The notes beneath the pieces are model-generated. The model was not told where the DNA came from and ran no database searches. It saw nothing but the letters and a program-made list of their open reading frames with translations. Of a DNA stretch of 59,998 nt, positions 24,530-34,223 are shown piece after piece. Source of the DNA: Clostridia bacterium. GTDB lineage: Bacteria > Bacillota > Clostridia > Christensenellales > Aristaeellaceae. Made by a program: the position numbers and the translations under genes. Numbering within the stretch: the stretch's first letter is position 1; every line of letters starts with the position of its first letter. The stretch covers positions 1-59,998 of the forward strand of contig JAFWES010000081.1 in the NCBI GenBank assembly GCA_017512805.1. The letters are read 5' to 3'.

Positions 24530-25147
24530 TTACGGCAGCGGTTTACGCTCATAGGCGCCGTTCTCTTTTTCGGCGATGCCCACGGACCGCAGCAGCAGAA
24601 TAATCGCCACCCCCAGCCCCGCGGTCAGCAGGCAGCAGGCCAGAAACACCCAGTCCTGCTTCAGGAAAAGCCAGTCCCCCCGGATCGCCCGGAGCAGCAG
24701 GGACATCAGCGCCCCCGTCGTCACCAAGGCTGTCACCGCCGCCGCGGACCGGGAAGCGCGGATAAAGCTGTGCATATACTGGTCCCGCCGCTGCGGTTTC
24801 CCCCGGAAGGGCAGGCTCAACGCCCCCATGATCAGGTACGCCGCCGGGAAAAGGCCCGCCAGCAGCGGCACCATCACCGGATACTGTCCCGCCGCCTGGT
24901 GCGGCGCGGTCAGCACCCGAACATACACCGCCGCCAGCAGCACGGCCGCAGCCAGGGCAGCGGTCAGCTTCCACCCGGCCTCCCGCGCATCCCGGCACAC
25001 GTACCAGATCCCGGTGTAAACGGCCATTTTCCGCGGCCTTCCCTTCCGGTCCGTTCCCTCCACCGTTTGAAAATCATCCATATACTTCCCCGTATCGCTG
25101 AGGCTCTCCCTCAGCTTTCGCGGGGTTTCAAATCCCCAAAACGCCAT
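24530..25147 (-). CDS. membrane protein, hypothetical
   Basis: 205 aa with a 60-residue soluble N-terminus (FWGFETPRKLRESLSDTGKY) and four predicted helices: LTAALAAAVLLAAVYVRVL, YPVMVPLLAGLFPAAYLIMG, AAAVTALVTTGALMSLLL and WVFLACCLLTAGLGVAIILL. No family recognised. It follows the TPR gene on the same strand and may be part of that transcript. Confidence 0.7.
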   Translation of the reverse strand: MAFWGFETPRKLRESLSDTGKYMDDFQTVEGTDRKGRPRKMAVYTGIWYVCRDAREAGWKLTAALAAAVLLAAVYVRVLTAPHQAAGQYPVMVPLLAGLFPAAYLIMGALSLPFRGKPQRRDQYMHSFIRASRSAAAVTALVTTGALMSLLLRAIRGDWLFLKQDWVFLACCLLTAGLGVAIILLLRSVGIAEKENGAYERKPLP

Positions 25148-25231
25148 TTCGCTTTCCTCTCGCGTTCCCCCGGGCCCTGTTCGGCCGCTCCCCGGACTGT
25201 CCGGCCGCTCCGCCTCCGTCAGGGCACCGCC

Positions 25232-26053
25232 TCACCCGGGAAGGCCCCCGCCGGCTCTTTTCCGCAGCTCCGCCTCCGTCATGAACCATCCGTAATGCCC
25301 GAAGACCGGCGCGCATTTTTCGCACACAAAGGCGTAGTACCCGTTCCGGGGCAGGGTCTGCGTATTCAGCAGGGCCTCCGCTTCCTCCAGAAGCCCCTGG
25401 ACGGTTTCCTCCGCGGCTTCCGCCCCCAGCTCCGCCTCCGCCAGATCCGCCAGGTTCAGCAGCGTGATGGCCTGCTCCGCCTCCCCGTGGGGCTGCCGCT
25501 TCATCACCTCAACGGCCCCGCGGAACATTTCTTTCGCCTCCGCGTATCGGCCGCAGCTGCCCAGGGCCAGCCCCATATTGTTGTACAGGCCCCCCAGCCG
25601 CCCGTCCTCCGGCGGCAGGTGCTCCTCATAATTGCGCCGGGCCTTCTCAAAGAGCGCCACGGCCCCCTCCGGGTCCCCGAAGGCCTCCCGGACGGTGCCC
25701 GCGTTGACCCAGGTGGTCCCCGCCGTCACCGTGTCCTCCATCCCCAGCTTCTCCACCAGGGCCAGGGCACGCGCCGCGTGATCCAGGGCTTCCTCCCGCT
25801 TTCCCTGCTTGCGGAAAAAGCCCATCATCTCGTTCCGCAGCATCAGCTGCCCCCGCTCATCCCGGTTCTGCTCCGCCTCCGCCAGCCAGTACCGCAGGTG
25901 CCGCTCCGCCCCGGCCCAGTCCTGCCGGTCCTCGTAGTCCCGCATCTTCTCCAGAATCCGGTCCCGGGGCACCGGCCGCGGGGGCTGCTCCTCCCCCGGT
26001 TTTCCGCTCAGCGGGCACAGGGGTTCCGCGTAGTCTTCCTTCTCCAGCGCCAT
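25232..26053 (-). CDS. tetratricopeptide-repeat protein
   Basis: 273 aa. Helical repeats fit TPR consensus, e.g. GGLYNNMGLALGSCGRYAEA and EEALDHAARALALVEKLG, with further units near AGAERHLRYWLAEAEQ and AEQAITLLNLADLAEAEL. The N-terminus is proline-rich (EEQPPRPVPRDR). Such proteins are scaffolds for protein-protein contacts; there is no catalytic motif. It is close to the MBL hydrolase gene on the same strand. Confidence 0.75.
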   Translation of the reverse strand: MALEKEDYAEPLCPLSGKPGEEQPPRPVPRDRILEKMRDYEDRQDWAGAERHLRYWLAEAEQNRDERGQLMLRNEMMGFFRKQGKREEALDHAARALALVEKLGMEDTVTAGTTWVNAGTVREAFGDPEGAVALFEKARRNYEEHLPPEDGRLGGLYNNMGLALGSCGRYAEAKEMFRGAVEVMKRQPHGEAEQAITLLNLADLAEAELGAEAAEETVQGLLEEAEALLNTQTLPRNGYYAFVCEKCAPVFGHYGWFMTEAELRKRAGGGLPG

Positions 26054-26137
26054 GGCCCAGCCTCCTCCCTCAGCCGCGTTTCGTTTCTGATCCTTTTGCG
26101 CCGCGCCCGCACCGCGGCATGGGCAAACCAGCTCTCC

Positions 26138-26704
26138 TTATCCTTCGTGTCCCGGATGGATCGGCATTTTCCGGGCCAGGGGAAGGAGCCTGCGCAGGGA
26201 TTGCATCATCTCGTGCTGGTCGCCCCCGGGCAGATCCGTCCGCCCCCACCCGTGCTCAAACAGAGTATCCCCGGTGAACAGCTCCTCCCCGATCCGATAG
26301 CATACGCTGCCCGGGGTGTGTCCGGGCGTATGCATCACCTGGATCTCCATCCCCGCCAGGGTCAGCGTCTCCCCCTCCCGGACCGTGTCGGTAGCGTCCG
26401 GCGCGGTAATCTCACGGCGCAGCATCCCCCGGCCCGCGTTCAGCCCCGGGTCCCGGAGCATCTCCCGGTCCAGGGGATGAATGAACAGCCGGGTCTCCCC
26501 CTCCATCAGCGCCCCCACGGCGCCGATGTGGTCAAAATGCCCGTGGGTCAGAAGGATCGCCGCGATCCTCCGGCCCTCCGCCGCCTTCCGGATCCGGTCC
26601 GCTTCATCCCCCGGGTCAATCACGATACAGTCCGTCCGGTCCTCCGCCCCCAGCAGATAGCACCGGGTCGCCACCGGCCCCACCGTCACTTCCCTGATCC
26701 ACAT
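26138..26704 (-). CDS. MBL-fold metallohydrolase (YqgX / glyoxalase II-like)
   Basis: 188 aa; usual length about 200. Metal-binding motif LLTHGHFDHIGA (HxHxDH), then VMHTPGHTPGSVCYRI (second histidine) and LFTGDTLFEHGWGRTDLPGG (bridging Asp). The FEHGWGRTDLPGGD-x-H stretch is characteristic of the YqgX-like subgroup found next to dtd and rel in Clostridia. A hydroxyacylglutathione- or persulfide-type substrate is possible. Cytosolic. Confidence 0.87.
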   Translation of the reverse strand: MWIREVTVGPVATRCYLLGAEDRTDCIVIDPGDEADRIRKAAEGRRIAAILLTHGHFDHIGAVGALMEGETRLFIHPLDREMLRDPGLNAGRGMLRREITAPDATDTVREGETLTLAGMEIQVMHTPGHTPGSVCYRIGEELFTGDTLFEHGWGRTDLPGGDQHEMMQSLRRLLPLARKMPIHPGHEG

Positions 26705-26761
26705 GCCCGTTCCTCCAAAGAAAATATCCTTTCCTTCAAGCCAAGCGGCTGAACAACTGCC

Positions 26762-27211
26762 TCAAAAGGCTTTTTCGGAGTCCAGCAGGATGGTGACCGG
26801 CCCGTCATTCACCAGCTCCACCTGCATCTCGGTGCGGAAGCGCCCGGTCTCCACCCGGATCCCCGCCTCCCGCCACCGGGCGATCAGCTCCTCGTACATC
26901 CCGTTGGCCTGCTCCGGCTTCGCGGCCCGGAAATAACTGGGCCGCCGTCCGCCCCGGGCGTCCCCATAGAGGGTGAACTGGCTCACCGCCAGGATGGCCC
27001 CGCCCGCATCCAGGATGGATTTGTTCATGACCCCGTTCTCATCGTCGTAAATCCGCAGGTGCATCACCTTCTCGGCGATGTACTTCAGATCCGCCGGGCC
27101 GTCCTCCGTCGAAACCCCGATCAGGGCCACCATTCCTTTGCCGATTTCTCCCGTCATCTCGTCCCCCACCGTGACCTTCGCCCGGGTCACCCGCTGTACG
27201 ACGCACCGCAT
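26762..27211 (-). CDS. dtd: D-aminoacyl-tRNA deacylase
   Basis: Start set at ATG 27211 (MRCVVQRVTRAKVTVG), giving 149 aa, the exact family length. The frame is open 63 codons further upstream, but that part reads through a hairpin-rich repeat. The catalytic SQFTLYGDARGGRRPSY block and the C-terminal NDGPVTILLDS strand (the NxGPVT motif) are present. Dtd removes D-amino acids from mischarged tRNAs. It belongs to the rel-hemZ-dtd-MBL cluster. Confidence 0.93.
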   Translation of the reverse strand: MRCVVQRVTRAKVTVGDEMTGEIGKGMVALIGVSTEDGPADLKYIAEKVMHLRIYDDENGVMNKSILDAGGAILAVSQFTLYGDARGGRRPSYFRAAKPEQANGMYEELIARWREAGIRVETGRFRTEMQVELVNDGPVTILLDSEKAF

Positions 27212-27287
27212 TCCGCTTCCGTCCTCCCGTTCCATTTCCAGCCCCGACCGCCCCGCCAAGGGCGCTCCGCGGCCACAGCGTTGCATG

Positions 27288-27377
27288 GCTGCTGTTACCC
27301 AAATCGAAGATTTGGACAGCAGCTCAAAATCCGCGCACACGCGGATTTGCCGTCCGATTCCGTACGGCCTTTGGCCT
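27288..27377. repeat. cluster of three hairpins between dtd and hemZ
   Basis: Hairpin 1: GCTGCTGT-TAC-CCAAATC / GATTTGG-ACAGCAGC (27288-27323). Hairpin 2: AAATCCGCG-CACA-CGCGGATTT (27327-27348). Hairpin 3: GCCGT / ACGGC (27349-27368), plus GGCC-TTT-GGCC. The dense self-complementarity suggests a dispersed structural repeat. It could stabilise or cleave the operon mRNA. Confidence 0.65.
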
Positions 27378-27389
27378 TTTAAAACGCAA

Positions 27390-28835
27390 TCAGGATCCAT
27401 CCGTCAGAAACAGCTCCCGCTTCCGCCGGACCATCTCCTCCACCCGTTCGATGTACATTTCGATATTGCTGAGGTTGGGCGCCCTTCCGATATGCCCCTC
27501 CTCCGGATAAATCCGCTTGGAGATGCCCCCTGCCCCGAAGGCCAGGATATGGCTGTTTTCCTCCATGATATCCACGTTATACACGCACTCGTGCCCCGGC
27601 AGGGCGTAGCCCGTGTTTTCCTGATTGCCGGCCATGTACTTCTGCCGGTACAGGTAATAGGGGCGCATACCCAGCTTCCCGGCGGTCTCCGCCCCCATGC
27701 GCACCATCTCCGCCGCCACTTCCCCCGGGGGCAGCAGCTCCGCCTGCCCCGTCCAGTAGGAGGACCGCTTGATGGCCAGGGTATGCACCGTCAGGCTCTC
27801 GGGCCGCAGCTTCTCCGCCTCCTCCATGGTATGGGCGAAATCCGCCGCGTTTTCCCCGGGCAGGCCGGTGATCACATCCATGTTGATATGGGGAATTTCT
27901 TCCTCCCGGGCCATGGCATACGCCCTTCGCACATCCTCCGCCGTATGGGCCCGGCCGATGCGCCGCAGGGTTTCGTCGTTCATGGTCTGGGGATTGATGG
28001 AGATCCGCTTCACCCCCGCTTCCCGGATGGCCCGCAGCTTCTCCCGGGTGATGGTATCCGGCCGCCCGGCCTCCACGGTCATCTCCATGGCCCCGGGAAA
28101 GGCGGAGAGCATGTCCTCCAGCAGCCGCCAGAACGCCGCCTCCGGCAGCGCCGTCGGGGTTCCCCCGCCCACATACAGGGCCCGGAGCTTCTTCCCGCTC
28201 TCCCGCAGGATCGCCGCGCCGGCCCGCATCTCCCTGCCCAGGGCCTCCATATAGGGCCCCACCAGCTTTCCCTTTCCGATCTCCCCGGAGGAAAAGGAGC
28301 AGTAGGCGCAGCGGGTGGTGCAGAAGGGGATCCCGATATACACGTCCATCCACCCGTCCCCCGGGGCGGGCATCCCGCTTTGCACCGCCGCGATCCGCGC
28401 CAGCAACCGGGCCTTCTCCTCCGTCACGTCGAAGCGGCGCACCAGGCGCTCCACCGCCTCCTCGCCGCTGAGGCCCTCCCCCAGCGCCTCCAGCATCAGG
28501 TGGGTGGGACGCACCCCCGTCAGGCTCCCCCAGGGGGGGTGAATCCCGGTCCGCTCCCGGCAAAGCCGGTACAGGGTCTGCTTGCAAAGCCGCCTCGCCG
28601 CCCGTTTCCGGTGCAGCGTTTCCACCCGGGGATCCGCCTCAGCGGGGATCTCCGTCTCCCCGGACACCCGCCGTTCCCCGTCCGTAAAGGTGATCCGGTA
28701 CATCCCCGCCGTCTCCTCCGCCGTAAAGCGAAAAAGGGGCGGGTCCTGAAAGTCCCGCTCCGCATAGCCGAAAAGCCGGGCCGTATTGATCAGCTCCGGC
28801 TGAATGGTCTCCAGATAATCCGCCAGCTGGCTCAT
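27390..28835 (-). CDS. hemZ: radical SAM coproporphyrinogen III dehydrogenase-like protein HemZ
   Basis: 481 aa. The radical-SAM cluster motif is C172-TTR-C176-AY-C179, preceded by DVYIGIPF and followed by YVGGGTPTALP and the HINMDVITGLPGE segment of the HemN/HemZ family. The 160-residue N-terminal extension, with SLTGVRPTHLM, is typical of HemZ rather than HemN. HemN-type enzymes oxidise coproporphyrinogen III without oxygen; HemZ members of gut Clostridia often lack a haem pathway and may serve another substrate. Located between rel and dtd as in many Clostridia. Confidence 0.88.
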   Translation of the reverse strand: MSQLADYLETIQPELINTARLFGYAERDFQDPPLFRFTAEETAGMYRITFTDGERRVSGETEIPAEADPRVETLHRKRAARRLCKQTLYRLCRERTGIHPPWGSLTGVRPTHLMLEALGEGLSGEEAVERLVRRFDVTEEKARLLARIAAVQSGMPAPGDGWMDVYIGIPFCTTRCAYCSFSSGEIGKGKLVGPYMEALGREMRAGAAILRESGKKLRALYVGGGTPTALPEAAFWRLLEDMLSAFPGAMEMTVEAGRPDTITREKLRAIREAGVKRISINPQTMNDETLRRIGRAHTAEDVRRAYAMAREEEIPHINMDVITGLPGENAADFAHTMEEAEKLRPESLTVHTLAIKRSSYWTGQAELLPPGEVAAEMVRMGAETAGKLGMRPYYLYRQKYMAGNQENTGYALPGHECVYNVDIMEENSHILAFGAGGISKRIYPEEGHIGRAPNLSNIEMYIERVEEMVRRKRELFLTDGS

Positions 28836-28840
28836 GTCGC

Positions 28841-31048
28841 TTACCCCGTAATCCGGTACACATCCAGCACATCCGCCTTGTTGCGGAGGGCCTGGATCAC
28901 CCGGTTCATCTGCTCCCGGCTCTGAACGTCCAGCGTCAGCTTCAGCGTGGAAATCCGCGTCCGGTCATCCGTCTGCACCTGGGCCGCCTTAATGGAAACG
29001 TTCATTTCCCCGATGACCGAGGCGATTTCCCCCAGCATGTTCACCCGGTCATAGACCAGGATCTTGATGGAGGCATAGAAGCTGCCGCCGCTTTCCGCGT
29101 CCCATTCCACCGGAATCCGGCGCTCCTGCTCCGCCATGGCCGCGTTGGGACATTCCGCCTTGTGAATGGTGACCCCCCGGCCCCGGGTGATATATCCGAT
29201 GATATCGTCCCCCGGCACGGGGCTGCAGCACCGCGCAAAGCGGATCGGGATGTCCAGATCCTCGTTTCCGATCATGACGATGCCGTGGTTGGCCCGCCGC
29301 TGGGTCAGCTGCTTTTCGTCCGCCCGGTCGGGGATGGTCTCCGGGATCACCGGCGTTTCCGGTTCCTCCCGGCTCTTCTGCTCCTCGATCAGCCGGCTCA
29401 CCACGTACTGGGCGGCCATCCCGCCGTACCCCACGGCGCAGCAGATATCCTCCCATTCGTTAAAGCCGTATTTCCGCAGCATGCCCTCGTAGTATTCGCG
29501 CTTGGCCAGATCCGCCAGCCGCGCGTTCCGCCGGGCGCACTCGTGCTCGATCATGTCCTTCCCCAGGGCCATATTCTCCTGCCGCAGCTCCTTTTTCAGG
29601 TACTGGCGGATCTTGGCCTTGGCCTGGGGGGTCTTGCAGATGCGGATCCAGTCGGAGCTGGGGCCTTTGCTGGAGCCGGAGGTCATGATCTCCACCCGGT
29701 CCCCGGTGGCCAGTTCCGTTTCCAGCGGCACCAGCTTGCCGTTCACCTTCGCCCCGGTGCACTTGTTCCCCACCGCGGAGTGAATCCGGTAGGCAAAATC
29801 CAGCGGGGTGGACCCTTTGGGCATGGAAATGACGTCCCCCTTGGGGGTAAAGAGGAAGACCTCGTCGTCGAACAGATCGGTCTTCAGGGTATCGATAAAC
29901 TCCTGGCTGTCCCGGGTGTCGCTCTGCCAGTCCAGAATCTGCCGCACCCAGGTCAGCTTGGCGTCCAGCTCGTCCCCCTTGGCTCTTCCTTCCTTGTAGC
30001 GCCAGTGGGCGGCGATGCCGTATTCCGCGATATGGTGCATTTCCCAGGTCCGGATCTGCACCTCAAAGGGGAAGGGCATTTTCCGCCCCCCCATGACCGT
30101 GGTATGCAGGCTCTGATACATATTGGCCTTGGGGACGGAAATATAGTCCTTGAACCGGCCCGGCACCTGGTTCCACAGGGTATGCACGATGCCCAGCACG
30201 GTATAGCAGTCCGGCACGGTATCCACAATGACCCGGATGGCGATCAAGTCGTAGATCTGGTCGAAGGTTTTGTGCTGCAGCACCATCTTCCGGTAAATGG
30301 AATAGAAATGCTTGCTGCGGCCGTCGATATCGAAATGGATTTTCGATTCGTCCAGCCGGGCGCTCAGCTCGTCGATCACCTGGCGGATGTTTTCCTCCCG
30401 CTCCGCCCGTTTCATGCCGACCAGGTGCACAATATTGTTGTATCCGTCCGGATCCAGGTATTTCAGGCTCAGATCCTCCAGATCCTGCTTCAGGGCATAC
30501 ACCCCCAGCCGGTGGGCCAGCGGGGCGTAGATGTCCAGCGTCTCCCGGGCGATGGCCTTCTGCCGCTCCGGGGGCTGATACCGCAGGGTATACATATTGT
30601 GCAGCCGGTCCGCCAGCTTGATCAGCACCACCCGGATATCCCGGCTCATGGCCAGGATCATCTTCCGGATGCTCTCCGCCTGGGCTTCCTCCCGGTTGGC
30701 GAAGTCCAGCTTGTTCAGCTTGGTAACCCCGTCCACCAGCTCCGCCACTTCCTCCCCGAATTCCCGCTTCAGGGTGTCCAGGGTGATATTCTGGCAGTCT
30801 TCGACCGTATCGTGCAAAAGCCCCGCCGCGATGGTGGGCGGATCGATCATCAGGTCCGTCAGAATGCTGGCCACAAAGGTGGGGTGGATAAAATAGGGCT
30901 CGCCGCTCTTGCGGACCTGCCCGTCATGGGCCGCTTCGGCAAAATGCCAGGCCTTTTCCACCAGCTCCGCACCGTCCCCCGGATGATATTTGCGGATCCG
31001 GGCCAGCATCGTGCTCAGCGGCATGGCCTCGTAACTGGCAAAGCTCAT
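28841..31048 (-). CDS. relA: bifunctional (p)ppGpp synthetase/hydrolase (Rel)
   Basis: 735 aa with the full domain order: HD hydrolase (HDGQVRKSGEPYFIHP, LLHDTVEDC), synthetase (RSKHFYSIYRKM, YISVPKANMYQSLHTTV), TGS (FTPKGDVISMPKGSTPLDFA) and C-terminal ACT (IKILVYDRVNMLGEIASVIG). Both catalytic sites look intact, so it should make and degrade the stringent-response alarmone on starved ribosomes. GGAGGAGA precedes ATG 31048. Confidence 0.95.
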   Translation of the reverse strand: MSFASYEAMPLSTMLARIRKYHPGDGAELVEKAWHFAEAAHDGQVRKSGEPYFIHPTFVASILTDLMIDPPTIAAGLLHDTVEDCQNITLDTLKREFGEEVAELVDGVTKLNKLDFANREEAQAESIRKMILAMSRDIRVVLIKLADRLHNMYTLRYQPPERQKAIARETLDIYAPLAHRLGVYALKQDLEDLSLKYLDPDGYNNIVHLVGMKRAEREENIRQVIDELSARLDESKIHFDIDGRSKHFYSIYRKMVLQHKTFDQIYDLIAIRVIVDTVPDCYTVLGIVHTLWNQVPGRFKDYISVPKANMYQSLHTTVMGGRKMPFPFEVQIRTWEMHHIAEYGIAAHWRYKEGRAKGDELDAKLTWVRQILDWQSDTRDSQEFIDTLKTDLFDDEVFLFTPKGDVISMPKGSTPLDFAYRIHSAVGNKCTGAKVNGKLVPLETELATGDRVEIMTSGSSKGPSSDWIRICKTPQAKAKIRQYLKKELRQENMALGKDMIEHECARRNARLADLAKREYYEGMLRKYGFNEWEDICCAVGYGGMAAQYVVSRLIEEQKSREEPETPVIPETIPDRADEKQLTQRRANHGIVMIGNEDLDIPIRFARCCSPVPGDDIIGYITRGRGVTIHKAECPNAAMAEQERRIPVEWDAESGGSFYASIKILVYDRVNMLGEIASVIGEMNVSIKAAQVQTDDRTRISTLKLTLDVQSREQMNRVIQALRNKADVLDVYRITG

Positions 31049-31132
31049 TTCTCCTCCCCCTCTCCTTCCGATGATTCGTTCACAGCCCCGGGCCCCGGGG
31101 AACCGTCCTCTCCCTGCCCGCCGCCGAAGGCA

Positions 31133-33190
31133 TTACGCCTTCCTCATCTTCGACACGTATCTGAACAGCGGGCTGTTGGCCAGGTCATTGCGGCCGTGGG
31201 GTTTCCAGGCCACCCTCAGCGGCGCCGGGGTAAAGGTCAGGAACCCCAGCTCCTGAAACACCGCCAGCGCGAAGAGGATCTGCTCCCGAGGCATCCCCAG
31301 ATCCCGCGTCCGTTCCTCCGGACCGCTTCCGTCCCCCGTTTTCAGCGCTTTGTACACCACGCCCAGGGCCTCCTTCGACGGATCCACCTTCTCCAGCCTC
31401 TCCTTCAGGAGATGCTCCGGCCGCAGGATCCCCGCGCTTCCGGGACAGTCTGTTTTTTTCGCTGCCAGCCGGCTCATTTCCTGCAATCCCGCGAGAAAAA
31501 AGGCCTCTTCGCTCATCTCCGCTTCCGCGGCCCCGCTGTCCTCCGCCGGCTTCATGGCCTGCACCGCGATCTGGGCGCTGACCCGGCCGTTGAATTCGTT
31601 CCGGCCGGGGCAGAACAGCACGTCCACCTTCCGCAGGTTCTGGTCGGCCAGATCCCCCAGGCCAAAGCCGATCCCGCCCAGCAGGGTTCCGCCCTCCAGC
31701 AGGGTCAGCTTCAGGTGGCTCATGTCCTTTCCCACCCTGCGCCCCTCCTGCAGCTCCGCCCCCCGCACCAGGAACACCGGCGGCGGATTCCCGCAGCCCG
31801 TGGGCTCCAGATCCGCCAGGGCGTCGACGGTCTCCAGCGTCGCCGCCTTCAGGGGCAGCTCCGCGTCGTACTCCTTCACCGGCAGGAAGCGCCGGTCGTC
31901 GCAGCTTTCCCGGATCACCCGGTTCAGCCGCTCCCGGAAGGCGGGAATCTTCTCCGTGGGGATGGTCAGCCCCGCCGCCTGTTCATGCCCTCCGAAGCGC
32001 ACAAACAGATCCCCGCACCGGTTCAGCATCTCCCAGATGTTCACCCCGGGGATGGACCGGCAGCTGCCCACCGCGTTTTCCCCCTGAACGCTCAACACCA
32101 CCGTGGGATGATGCAGCCTTTCGCACAGCCGGCCGGCCACCAGCCCGATGACCCCGCTGTTCCAGTTTTCCCCCTCCAGGATCACCGCCCGGTCCCGCGT
32201 CAGGTCCACCTGCCGGTCAAAATCCGCCAGGGCTTCCTGAATCATCCGCCGCTCCGTCTCCTGGCGCAGGCGGTTGTTCTCCTCCAGATGCGCGGCGATG
32301 GCCTCCGCCTCCGCCGGATCCCGGGTCATCAGCAGCCGCACCCCCTGGGCGGCGCCCTCCAGCCGGCCCGCGGCATTGAGCCGCGGCCCCAGCCGGAACC
32401 CCAGATCCTCCGCCCGCACGGAGGGGCGCACCCCCGCCTTCTCCATCAGCGCCCGCAGGCCGGGGCGCCGGGTTTCACCCATCCTTCTCAGGCCTTCCCG
32501 GACGATGAAGCGGTTCTCGTCCGCCAGCTGGACGATGTCGCAGACCGTCGCCAGGGCGGCCACCTCGATCCGCTTTTCCACACCGGGCATTCCCTGCAGC
32601 GCCTGACAGATCTTCAGCGCCACCCCCGCCCCGCACAGCCGGCGGAAGGGATAGGCCCCCAGCAGGGGATTGAGCGTCGCGTCGGCTTCCGGCAGGGTCT
32701 CCGGCAGCGCGTGGTGATCCGTCACGATCACCTTCATCCCCAGCTCTTTGGCCAGCCGCACCTCTTTCACATTGGAGATGCCGCAGTCCACCGTGATCAG
32801 CAGGGAGCTTTTCTCCGCGATCTCCCGCACCGCCTGCGCGTTGAGCCCGTAGCCCTCCTGATGCCTCTGAGGAATCCGGAAATCCGCCTTCGCCCCCTCC
32901 TCCAGCAGCGTTTCCAGCAAAACGGTCACCGCGCTGACCCCGTCCACGTCGTAATCCCCGTAGACGGTGATGTGCTCCCCCCGCGCGATGGCGGCACGGA
33001 TCAGGCCCACCGCCTTGTCCATATCCTGCATGGCCATGGGATCGTGCAGATCCGCCTCGGAAGGGTGCAGAAAGCGTTCGGCCTTCTCCGCCGTGTCGAT
33101 GCCCCGGGCCCGCAAAAGCTCGCTTTCCCATTCCGGCAGGCCGGGAATCGGCTTCCCCCCGCCCGTAAAGCGCTTTCTGAATGCCTGCAT
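31133..33190 (-). CDS. recJ: single-stranded-DNA-specific exonuclease RecJ
   Basis: 685 aa. DHH phosphoesterase motifs: VYGDYDVDGVSAVTVL, VDCGISNVKEV and VIVTDHHALPE. The DHHA1 part is FGGHEQAAGLTI and an OB-fold plus C-terminal extension follows (to about residue 685). It degrades single-stranded DNA 5' to 3' in recombination and repair. Upstream of rel, as in other Bacillota. Confidence 0.94.
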   Translation of the reverse strand: MQAFRKRFTGGGKPIPGLPEWESELLRARGIDTAEKAERFLHPSEADLHDPMAMQDMDKAVGLIRAAIARGEHITVYGDYDVDGVSAVTVLLETLLEEGAKADFRIPQRHQEGYGLNAQAVREIAEKSSLLITVDCGISNVKEVRLAKELGMKVIVTDHHALPETLPEADATLNPLLGAYPFRRLCGAGVALKICQALQGMPGVEKRIEVAALATVCDIVQLADENRFIVREGLRRMGETRRPGLRALMEKAGVRPSVRAEDLGFRLGPRLNAAGRLEGAAQGVRLLMTRDPAEAEAIAAHLEENNRLRQETERRMIQEALADFDRQVDLTRDRAVILEGENWNSGVIGLVAGRLCERLHHPTVVLSVQGENAVGSCRSIPGVNIWEMLNRCGDLFVRFGGHEQAAGLTIPTEKIPAFRERLNRVIRESCDDRRFLPVKEYDAELPLKAATLETVDALADLEPTGCGNPPPVFLVRGAELQEGRRVGKDMSHLKLTLLEGGTLLGGIGFGLGDLADQNLRKVDVLFCPGRNEFNGRVSAQIAVQAMKPAEDSGAAEAEMSEEAFFLAGLQEMSRLAAKKTDCPGSAGILRPEHLLKERLEKVDPSKEALGVVYKALKTGDGSGPEERTRDLGMPREQILFALAVFQELGFLTFTPAPLRVAWKPHGRNDLANSPLFRYVSKMRKA

Positions 33191-33329
33191 CCGCCTTCCT
33201 CCGATTTGTTTTCCTTGGTCCCCGGTAACCGTTCTGTCCAGTCAGCGCAGCGCTGAGGTGTTTCCCGCCGGCAAATATACCGAACGGGGAGCCGCTGCCG
33301 GCCCCCCGTTCCCGTTCCGTTGATTCCAA

Positions 33330-34223
33330 TCAGGCCTTGGCCTTCGCGGCCTTGCGCCGTTCCTCCAGGAACGCCCACACATAGCCGTTGATCATGTTGG
33401 CGCTGTACACGCCGCTGAGAATACCGATGATGATCGGCAGCGCGAACTCCCGGATGCTGGCCACCCCCAGCACGCACAGCGCCACGATGGTGATCAGCGT
33501 GGTCAGCGTGGTGTTGATGGTCCGGCCCAGGCTCTCCTTAATGGAGATGTTGGTAACTTCCTCCCGGGCCATGGTGGGATACTTCTTCGCATTCTCCCGG
33601 ATCCGGTCGAAGATCACGATGGTGTTGTTGATGGAATACCCGACGATGGTCAGCGCCGCGGCGATAAAGGAGGAGTTCATCTGAATGAAGCCCCGCAGAA
33701 TCACCATGAAGCTCAGCATGATCAGCACGTCATGCAGCAGGCCGAACACCGCGGACAGGCCGCTGTTCAGGTCGAACCGGATGGCGATGTACACCAGCAT
33801 CAGCGCCGCCGCCAGCAGCACGGAAATCACCGCGTTGCGCACCAGGGTCGCGCCGGCCACGGGGCCCACGTAGTTTACATCCCCCACGGACTTCGCGTCC
33901 GGATACTTGGCCAGAACCTTTTCCTCGAACTGGGCCTGAATGTTCTGAATGTCGTCCTCCGCCACATCCTTGATCCGGATGACGGCTTCGCTCTCGTTGT
34001 TCCCCTGGTAGGTGACCGTATAGGTCTGGACGCCCATTTCGGACAGAATGCCTTCCAGGTCGCCCTTGACCGCAGTCGCACCCAGGCTGTATTCCATGCT
34101 CAGGCCGCCCTCAAAGTCGATGCCCAGGTTGATGCCATGGCCGGTGAGGGTCATGATCAGGGCCACCACGATAATCGCGCAGGAGATGATCAGGCAGGTT
34201 TTGGACCGATTCTGAATTTTCAT
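33330..34223 (-). CDS. secF: protein translocase subunit SecF
   Basis: 297 aa, six helices. The first external domain carries LGIDFEGGLSMEYS. The helix-4 block IVGYSINNTIVIFDRIRENA is the SecF signature. The ATG overlaps the secD stop by one base (TAATG), so translation is coupled. With SecD it uses the proton-motive force to pull exported proteins through SecYEG. Confidence 0.95.
   Translation of the reverse strand: MKIQNRSKTCLIISCAIIVVALIMTLTGHGINLGIDFEGGLSMEYSLGATAVKGDLEGILSEMGVQTYTVTYQGNNESEAVIRIKDVAEDDIQNIQAQFEEKVLAKYPDAKSVGDVNYVGPVAGATLVRNAVISVLLAAALMLVYIAIRFDLNSGLSAVFGLLHDVLIMLSFMVILRGFIQMNSSFIAAALTIVGYSINNTIVIFDRIRENAKKYPTMAREEVTNISIKESLGRTINTTLTTLITIVALCVLGVASIREFALPIIIGILSGVYSANMINGYVWAFLEERRKAAKAKA

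Noticed and set aside
29162-33256. 1364-aa open frame on the plus strand opposite rel and recJ
   Set aside because: Low-complexity H/P/R/Q-rich translation typical of antisense frames; rel and recJ are unmistakable on the other strand.
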